Below are positions 58,996 to 64,000 of a DNA stretch of 64,000 nt, one piece after another. The translations under genes and the position numbers were made by a program. The notes beneath the pieces were generated by a model. The model saw only the letters and a list, made by a program, of their open reading frames with translations, was not told the origin of the DNA and did not search any database. Position 1 is the stretch's first letter. Each line of letters opens with the position of its first letter. This DNA comes from Streptomyces sp. CB01635 (GTDB lineage Bacteria > Actinomycetota > Actinomycetes > Streptomycetales > Streptomycetaceae): assembly GCF_002803065.1 (NCBI RefSeq), contig NZ_NNBL01000003.1:1261461-1325460 (forward strand). The letters run 5' to 3'.

Positions 58996-60458
58996 CGGTG
59001 GTCCTTGTCAGCGGTGGTGGTTCGCGCGCGGTGGGTGGCGATCAGGTCCCGGAACCAGCGGTAGCTGTCCTTGGGGACGCGCTCCTGGGTGTCGTAGTCG
59101 ACCCGGACGATGCCGAACCGCTGGCCGTAGCCGCGGGCCCACTCGAAGTTGTCGAGCAGCGACCACACGTAGTAACCGCGCACGTCGACGCCGGCGCGAA
59201 TGGCGGCGGAGAGGGCTTCCAGGTGACTGCGGAGGTACTCGATCCGGTCGGTGTCGTGGACCCGGCGGTCGTCCGTGACCGTGTCGGCCTCGGCCGAGCC
59301 GTTCTCGGTGATGACCAGCGGGGGCAGCTCGGGGTAGCGCTTGGTCAGGTCGACCAGGAGGTCCGTGAAGGTGTGCGGGACGACCGGCCAGCCCATGGTG
59401 GTGTGCCGTACGTCGTCGCGCCAGGTCTCGGCGACCCGGATGTCGACGGCCGTACGGGTCGCAGGGTCCGGGTCGCGGTGCGGGGCGTCCGCGACGGTGA
59501 TCGGCCGGTAGTAGTTGATGCCGACGAAGTCGAGTGGGGCGGCGACAAGTTCGAGGTCGCCGTCGAGACGGTACGAAGTGTCGAGACGGTACGAAGTGTC
59601 GAGACCGCATGAACTGTCTGATCGGCTCGAGCCGTTGGCCGGCTCGCCCCAGGTCTCCGCTTCGTGCTGCGGATAGCGCCCGGCGAACAGCGGGTCCAGC
59701 CACACCTCGTTGTGCAGGGTCTCGGCCCGGCGCACGGCGGCGAGGTCGGCCGGTGAACCGGGGGTGGTGGCGAGCAACCGGTCCGGGTTGAGCGTGATCC
59801 CGACCTCCTGGGCGCCGGCCTCGCGCAGGGCGCGGACGGCGAGGCCGTGGCCGACGAGGAGGTGGTGGGCGGCGGCCAGCGCGCCACGGCCCTCCCGTGC
59901 GCCGGGGGCGTGGGCGCCCGCGGCGTAGCCGACGAAGGCGCTGCAGAACGGCTCGTTGAGGGTGATCCAGCGGCCCACCCGGTCGCCGAGCCGCTCCACG
60001 ACAAGGCCGGCGTAGTCCGCGAAGCGCTCCGCTGTTTCCCGTACCCGCCAGCCGCCACGGTCTTCCAGAGCCTGGGGGAGGTCCCAGTGGTAGAGGGTGG
60101 TGGCGGGGGAGATCCCGGAGGCCAGCAACTCGTCGACCAGGCGGTCGTAGAAGTCCAGTCCGGCCGCGTTGGCCGGTCCTGTGCCGTCGGGCTGGATGCG
60201 CGGCCAGGCGACGGAGAAGCGGTAGCTGTCGACGCCGAGGCCGCGCAGCAGAGCCACGTCCTCGCGGTAGCGGTGGTAGTGGTCGCAGGCGATGTCGCCG
60301 GTGGCGCCGCCGGCCACGCGTCCGGGCTCGCGGCAGAAGGTGTCCCAGATGGACGGCCCTCTGCCGCCCTCCCCGTACGCCCCCTCGATCTGGTAGCTCG
60401 CCGTGGCGGCGCCGAAGAAGAAGCCGTCGGGGAATTCCGGGAATGCGGGGGTGCTCAT
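58992..60458 (-). CDS. Glycoside hydrolase family 1 beta-glucosidase
   Basis: A 488-aa GH1 enzyme. It begins FPDGFFFGAATASYQIEGA (about residues 9-27); the acid/base Glu169 is in TLNEPF and the nucleophile Glu385 in VITENG. The segment about residues 282-299 contains a tandem TSYRLD/SSCGLD repeat, not part of the family, coded by an 18-bp repeat. I chose ATG 60456-60458, the usual family start; ATG 60491 overlaps the permease stop and adds eleven atypical residues. It likely splits beta-glucosides that remain after xylose removal. Confidence 0.9.
   Translation of the reverse strand: MSTPAFPEFPDGFFFGAATASYQIEGAYGEGGRGPSIWDTFCREPGRVAGGATGDIACDHYHRYREDVALLRGLGVDSYRFSVAWPRIQPDGTGPANAAGLDFYDRLVDELLASGISPATTLYHWDLPQALEDRGGWRVRETAERFADYAGLVVERLGDRVGRWITLNEPFCSAFVGYAAGAHAPGAREGRGALAAAHHLLVGHGLAVRALREAGAQEVGITLNPDRLLATTPGSPADLAAVRRAETLHNEVWLDPLFAGRYPQHEAETWGEPANGSSRSDSSCGLDTSYRLDTSYRLDGDLELVAAPLDFVGINYYRPITVADAPHRDPDPATRTAVDIRVAETWRDDVRHTTMGWPVVPHTFTDLLVDLTKRYPELPPLVITENGSAEADTVTDDRRVHDTDRIEYLRSHLEALSAAIRAGVDVRGYYVWSLLDNFEWARGYGQRFGIVRVDYDTQERVPKDSYRWFRDLIATHRARTTTADKDHR
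59562..59615. repeat. In-frame 18-bp tandem repeat, three copies
   Basis: Two exact copies of an 18-mer beginning GTCGAGACGG and a diverged third lie inside the GH1 gene. They encode a repeated six-residue unit (TSYRLD) in a surface-loop position before the barrel strand DFVGINYYRP. Recent slippage is likely. Confidence 0.85.
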
Positions 60459-60490
60459 GCGGCTGAAGCCCTTATCGCTGTGTGGTGCCA

Positions 60491-61318
60491 TTACTTGATG
60501 GACCCGCCGGTGATCCCGGCGGAGATGTACTTCTGGGCCACGACCAGGAGGATCGCCGCGGGTACCGCGGACAGCACCGCGGTGGCCATGACCGCGCCCC
60601 AGTCGCTGACATGCGCGCCGACGAACTGGTAGATGCCCAGGGTGATCGGCTTGACGTCGTCGGTGGTGTTGAGGGTCAGCGCGAACATGAAGTCCGACCA
60701 GGCGAACAGAAAGGTGAACAGCCCGGCAGTGATGAGGGCGTTGCGGCTCATCGGCAGCACGATGCGGACGAACGCGGTGAAGCGGTTGGCGCCGTCGACC
60801 ATCGCCGCCTCGACGACCTCATTCGGTATGGACACCATGAAGGCCCGCAGCAGCACGATCGCGAACGGCAGGCCGAGCGAGGCGTCGGCGAGGATCAGCC
60901 CCAGGTATGAGTTGACCAGGCCCAGCTCCGCGTACGCGCTGTAGAGGGCGTTGGCGATGACGATGCCCGGCACCATCTGTGTGATCAGTGTGGTGAACAC
61001 GATGCCCTGGCCGCCGCGCAGCCCGAACTGGGCGAGCCCGTATGCGGCGGGCGCGGCGAGCGAGAGGCATACGGCGACGGCGCCGAGGGCGACGACGAAG
61101 CTGGTCAGCAGCGAGCCGCCCTGACTGGAGAACGCCGTGTCGAAGTTCTCCGGGCCGGGTGAGGCCGGGAACCACTCGGTCGCGGCGACGCTCGACTCGG
61201 GCTGGAGCGCGGTGTTGAGCATCCAGTAGACCGGGAAGAGCAGGACGCCGAGGATCAGCAGCGCGGCGGTGGTGTTCCAGGCGGCGCGCAGGCGGCGACG
61301 GTTCGAGTTCGGGTTCAC
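60491..61318 (-). CDS. Carbohydrate ABC permease, MalG type
   Basis: A 275-aa permease with six membrane segments. The EAA loop is EVVEAAMVDGANRFTAFVRIVLPMSRNAL, and the tail ends ITGGSIK. GTG 61316-61318 is six bases after the partner permease's stop. The stop overlaps an alternative GH1 start. It belongs to the presumed xyloglucan-oligosaccharide importer. Confidence 0.93.
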   Translation of the reverse strand: MNPNSNRRRLRAAWNTTAALLILGVLLFPVYWMLNTALQPESSVAATEWFPASPGPENFDTAFSSQGGSLLTSFVVALGAVAVCLSLAAPAAYGLAQFGLRGGQGIVFTTLITQMVPGIVIANALYSAYAELGLVNSYLGLILADASLGLPFAIVLLRAFMVSIPNEVVEAAMVDGANRFTAFVRIVLPMSRNALITAGLFTFLFAWSDFMFALTLNTTDDVKPITLGIYQFVGAHVSDWGAVMATAVLSAVPAAILLVVAQKYISAGITGGSIK

Positions 61319-61324
61319 GGTCGG

Positions 61325-62290
61325 TCACTGCCCCTTTCCGAAGTCGGCGCGGTTGGCCCGCAGGTAGAGCACGGCGAAGACCGCGCTGATGAGGATGAGG
61401 ACGTTGCCCACGACGGCGCCCTGGCCGAAGTCGAGCTGAAGGAACGACAGTTGGTACGTGACCGTGCCCAGGGTCTGTGTGGAGTCCGCAGGCCCGCCCG
61501 AGGTCAGCGCGAGGATCAGGTCGAGGATCTTCACCGTGGACATGAAGCCCAGAACGAGGACGACGGTGACCACCGGGCGGAGCAGCGGCAGGGTGATGCT
61601 GCGGAAGGTTCGCCAGGGGCTTGCCCCGTCCAGTGACGACGCCTCGTAGAGCTCGCGCGGGATCTCCTGGAGGCCGCCGTAGAGGATCACCATGTTGAAG
61701 GGGATGCCGATCCAGATGTTGACCATGATCGCCGACAGCAGTGCCACGCCGGGGCTGCTCAGCCATGGCACGCCGCCCTCGGTCAGGCCGACGGCGTGCA
61801 GGGCGCTGTTGAGCATGCCGTGGTCCTGGTCGAGGATGCGCCGCCAGACGACGGCGGACACGACCATGGGCACCAGCCACGGCAGCAGCAGGATCGCGCG
61901 GACGAAGCCGGAGAGCCGGAAGCGGCGGGAGAAGAAGACGGCGAGGGCCAGTCCGATGGTGAACTGGCCGAGCAGGGAGCCGGCCGTGAAGAGCGCCGTG
62001 TGCCACAGGGAGCCGGCGAACAGTTCGTCGGTGAAGACGGCCCGCCAGTTGTCGAGGCCGTTGAACGGTGCCTCGCCGGTGAAGTACGTCTTGGGCGTGT
62101 AGTGCTGGAAGCTCATCACGATGTTGCGGACGAGCGGGTAGCCGAAGAAGAGGGCCATGTAGGCGAGCGCGGGGGCGACGAAGAGCCACCGGAGCAGCCC
62201 GCGGCGGCGGGTGCCGGAGCCGGCTCTCGCAGGGGCGGCCGAGGAGCCGGAGGTCTTGGTGGCCGGGGCGGTGGAGGCGAAGGTGCTCAT
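61325..62290 (-). CDS. Carbohydrate ABC permease, MalF/UgpA type
   Basis: A 321-aa permease. A Ser/Ala-rich tail with RRRGLLRWLF leads to six membrane segments; the EAA loop is ELYEASSLDGASPWRTFRSITLPLLRPVV. ATG 62288-62290 follows AGGAAC and lies 10 bases after the lipoprotein gene. It pairs with the MalG-type permease that follows. Confidence 0.93.
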   Translation of the reverse strand: MSTFASTAPATKTSGSSAAPARAGSGTRRRGLLRWLFVAPALAYMALFFGYPLVRNIVMSFQHYTPKTYFTGEAPFNGLDNWRAVFTDELFAGSLWHTALFTAGSLLGQFTIGLALAVFFSRRFRLSGFVRAILLLPWLVPMVVSAVVWRRILDQDHGMLNSALHAVGLTEGGVPWLSSPGVALLSAIMVNIWIGIPFNMVILYGGLQEIPRELYEASSLDGASPWRTFRSITLPLLRPVVTVVLVLGFMSTVKILDLILALTSGGPADSTQTLGTVTYQLSFLQLDFGQGAVVGNVLILISAVFAVLYLRANRADFGKGQ

Positions 62291-62300
62291 GTCCGGTTCC

Positions 62301-63536
62301 TCACTTCCCCGTGGAGGCCTGCTGCTGGGCCCGGTGCAGGGCCTGTTCGGGACTGGTCCTGCCGGTCAGCACCGACTGGAAGGCGCCCGCGAGCGCGTCT
62401 CCGACCACCGGCCAGCGGGTGCCGACCTCGGCGGTCCGGGAGCGGGCGGTGGTGACCAGGTCGGCGAAGGCGGCGAGCTTGGGGTTCTGTTCGGCGTAGG
62501 CCCGCGCGGCGGCGGACCGGGTGGGTACGTTGTTGACCGACTCGCCCCACTTCAGCTGATTCTTCTGGGAGTTGAGGCAGTTGAGGATCTTCCCCGCGTT
62601 CTTCTCGCGGGAACGGTCCTCGTTCTTCGGCACCGCCATCACGGTGCCGCCGATAGGTGGGATCGCGTCCTGTCCCGCCTCGGGAACCGGGATGCGGGCG
62701 ACCGCCCAGTCCACCTTCTTCTGGGCGTCAAGCACCGGCACCTGCCACGGCCCGTTGATCATCATGGCGGCGCGGCCGGCCACGAACTGGTCGTTGACGT
62801 CCTGCTGGTTCCAGTTGACGACGGACTTCGAGGCGGACCCGTCCGAGACCAGGTCCTTCCACAGTTGGAGTGCGGCCTCGCCCTTGCCGTTGTCGAGCTT
62901 CGCCTCGTCACCGCCGCCGGACCAGAAGAACGGCAGGAACTGGTACACCCCGTCGGCGTTCGGGCTCGCGCTGAAGGCCATCCCATAGGTGCTGCCGTGA
63001 GTCATCTTCTTCGCGGCGGTCTTCAGCTCGGCCCAGGTGGTGGGCGGCGCGACGCCGGCCGCCTTGAGAAGTTTCGTGTTGTAGATCAGGGCCAGGGAGT
63101 TGACGGAGCGCGCGATGCCGTACTGGGTGCCGTCGTACGAGCCGAGGGAGGTGGCGCTGCCGGAGAACCCGGAGGTGTCGACGCCGATATCCTTCAGCGG
63201 GCGCAGGCCCTCGGTCCCGGCGAACTGCGGCAGCTCGGACCCGTCGAGCTCCAGGATGTCGGAGAGCGACTTCGACGAGGCCATCCGGAGCGCCTTCGAG
63301 GCGACCTGATCCGCTGGCACGCTGATCTGCTCGACCTTCAGCCCGATGGGCTTTGCACAGCGATCGAAGAACTTCTGGTTGGCGGTGTGCTCGGCGGTGT
63401 CCGTGGCCGAGTTGAGCACGGTGACGGTGTCGGCGGCCGGTGTGGCGGCGCACCCGGTGAGGCCCAGCGCGGCCGTGGCCGTCGCCAGGCCTGCGGCTAT
63501 GGCGGGTGGCAGTCTGCGCTCTGCGCGGGAATGCAC
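62301..63536 (-). CDS. Carbohydrate ABC substrate-binding lipoprotein
   Basis: A 411-aa family-1 solute-binding lipoprotein. A short signal ends in the lipobox LTGC near residue 29. Conserved segments include DILELDGSELPQFAG, APPTTWAELKTAAKKM and RAAMMINGPWQVPVL, the last being the usual ligand-domain turn. GTG 63534-63536 has GGAG upstream. The protein heads the transporter operon and lies next to a partial LacI gene. By context the ligand is a xyloglucan- or gluco-oligosaccharide (inference). Confidence 0.92.
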   Translation of the reverse strand: MHSRAERRLPPAIAAGLATATAALGLTGCAATPAADTVTVLNSATDTAEHTANQKFFDRCAKPIGLKVEQISVPADQVASKALRMASSKSLSDILELDGSELPQFAGTEGLRPLKDIGVDTSGFSGSATSLGSYDGTQYGIARSVNSLALIYNTKLLKAAGVAPPTTWAELKTAAKKMTHGSTYGMAFSASPNADGVYQFLPFFWSGGGDEAKLDNGKGEAALQLWKDLVSDGSASKSVVNWNQQDVNDQFVAGRAAMMINGPWQVPVLDAQKKVDWAVARIPVPEAGQDAIPPIGGTVMAVPKNEDRSREKNAGKILNCLNSQKNQLKWGESVNNVPTRSAAARAYAEQNPKLAAFADLVTTARSRTAEVGTRWPVVGDALAGAFQSVLTGRTSPEQALHRAQQQASTGK

Positions 63537-63689
63537 GAGCGGTTCTCCAATCGGGGCTGCGGCTAGGGGAGTTGAGGGTCTTGCCGTGCGGTTCGGGGAT
63601 GGTGCGCGGCAGTGCGTTGGGGGGCGTCTCGCGAGCGGTTCTTTGTCCGTGGTTCGCGGCTCGCGGCCGCCGCATCGTCGGGACGACGC

Positions 63690-64000
63690 TCAGGCATGCC
63701 CTTTCGGCGGCGCGATGGTGAGCCCGGGCGCCATCTGCGGCGCGATCAGGCGGTGAGGGGCGAGGCCCGGGGCCGGATGGGCCTGGGTCCCACTGCCGGG
63801 GCGCGCGGCGGCAATGGCCCTGACCGCGAGTTCGACGACTGCCAGGGACATCTCTGCGACGGGCAGTTCGATACGCGGCAGGAGCCGCCCGCCCAGGTCG
63901 TCGGGGAGGGTGCCGACGGGCACGACGGCGAGGTCCTCGGGGACCCGTAGGCCTGTCGCGGCCACTTCGGCAAGCAGGTCGGGGAGGCGGTGCAGGTGCT
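63690..64000 (-). CDS. LacI-family regulator, C-terminal part (runs off the window)
   Basis: The last 103 codons or so of a LacI-type regulator; the start lies beyond 64000. ATGLRVPEDLAVVPVGTLPDD is the conserved late segment of the sensor domain, followed by VAEMSLAVVELAVRAIAA and a proline-rich tail. It is read in the same direction as the following lipoprotein-permease-GH1-GH31 operon, 153 bases upstream, so it is the likely repressor. Its intactness cannot be checked here. Confidence 0.85.
   Translation of the reverse strand, partial: HLHRLPDLLAEVAATGLRVPEDLAVVPVGTLPDDLGGRLLPRIELPVAEMSLAVVELAVRAIAAARPGSGTQAHPAPGLAPHRLIAPQMAPGLTIAPPKGHA

Overview
The window is about 64 kb of very GC-rich actinobacterial DNA, almost certainly from a Streptomyces-type chromosome. 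The evidence is strong third-position GC bias, GTG starts, many ATGA/GTGA coupled operons, lipoprotein and Tat signals, a homologue of spore-associated protein A, and a dense set of LacI, TetR, PucR and DeoR regulators with carbohydrate ABC transporters. No rRNA, tRNA, CRISPR array or intact insertion sequence was seen. It reads as an accessory catabolic region and carries two clear deletion scars.

Layout. (1) 1-6951, minus: a LacI regulator followed by an FAD-dependent oxidoreductase, a hydantoinase/oxoprolinase-family protein, a small HExxH protein, a multi-spanning permease and a Tat-exported protein cut by the window edge. A doubled near-palindrome (7003-7028) lies in front of the operon. 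(2) 7122-10401: a hexamer repeat array, a strong terminator and a 1049-aa Tat-secreted protein with a discoidin-like domain. (3) 10889-14035: a luciferase-like monooxygenase, a small cysteine-motif protein, and a divergent SDR/TetR pair around an inverted repeat. (4) 14397-16927: a polar amino-acid ABC importer. (5) 17308-24221: a SPOR/phosphodiester-glycosidase exoprotein with a secreted esterase, an MFS/TetR efflux pair, an M20 amidohydrolase and a PaiB-like protein.

(6) 24386-34279: a sugar locus of eight genes (Gfo/Idh oxidoreductase, PmoA-family protein, cupin protein, lipoprotein, two permeases, YesL-like membrane protein, GH2 hydrolase) divergent from its LacI regulator. (7) 34359-41731: a second sugar locus (DeoR/LacI hybrid regulator, lipoprotein, two permeases, hydroxyacid dehydrogenase, DUF2264 protein). 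(8) 41921-46180: a PucR regulator divergent from an NCS1 permease, a cyclase-family hydrolase and an NTF2-like protein. (9) 46251-48380: remains of a LacI gene and of an ABC permease beside an intact FGGY kinase, i.e. a sugar locus that lost its middle. (10) 48622-52819: an MBL hydrolase, a SapA-like protein, an orphan zinc-finger anti-sigma-like protein and a two-component system. (11) 52952-55994: a two-gene VioB-like ferritin-domain protein, divergent from a Rieske oxygenase. (12) 56019-56628: a second scar joining the 3' parts of an MFS gene and a GntR regulator. (13) 56659-64000: a third sugar locus (LacI, lipoprotein, two permeases, GH1 and GH31) whose GH31 carries the YicI alpha-xylosidase catalytic residues, suggesting xyloglucan-oligosaccharide use.

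The three intact sugar loci share one logic: a dedicated regulator, an ABC importer that probably relies on an ATPase encoded elsewhere (none is present in these loci), and intracellular hydrolases or oxidoreductases that process the imported sugar. All functions are read from sequence motifs by eye. Database searches were not possible, and substrate assignments are inferences.
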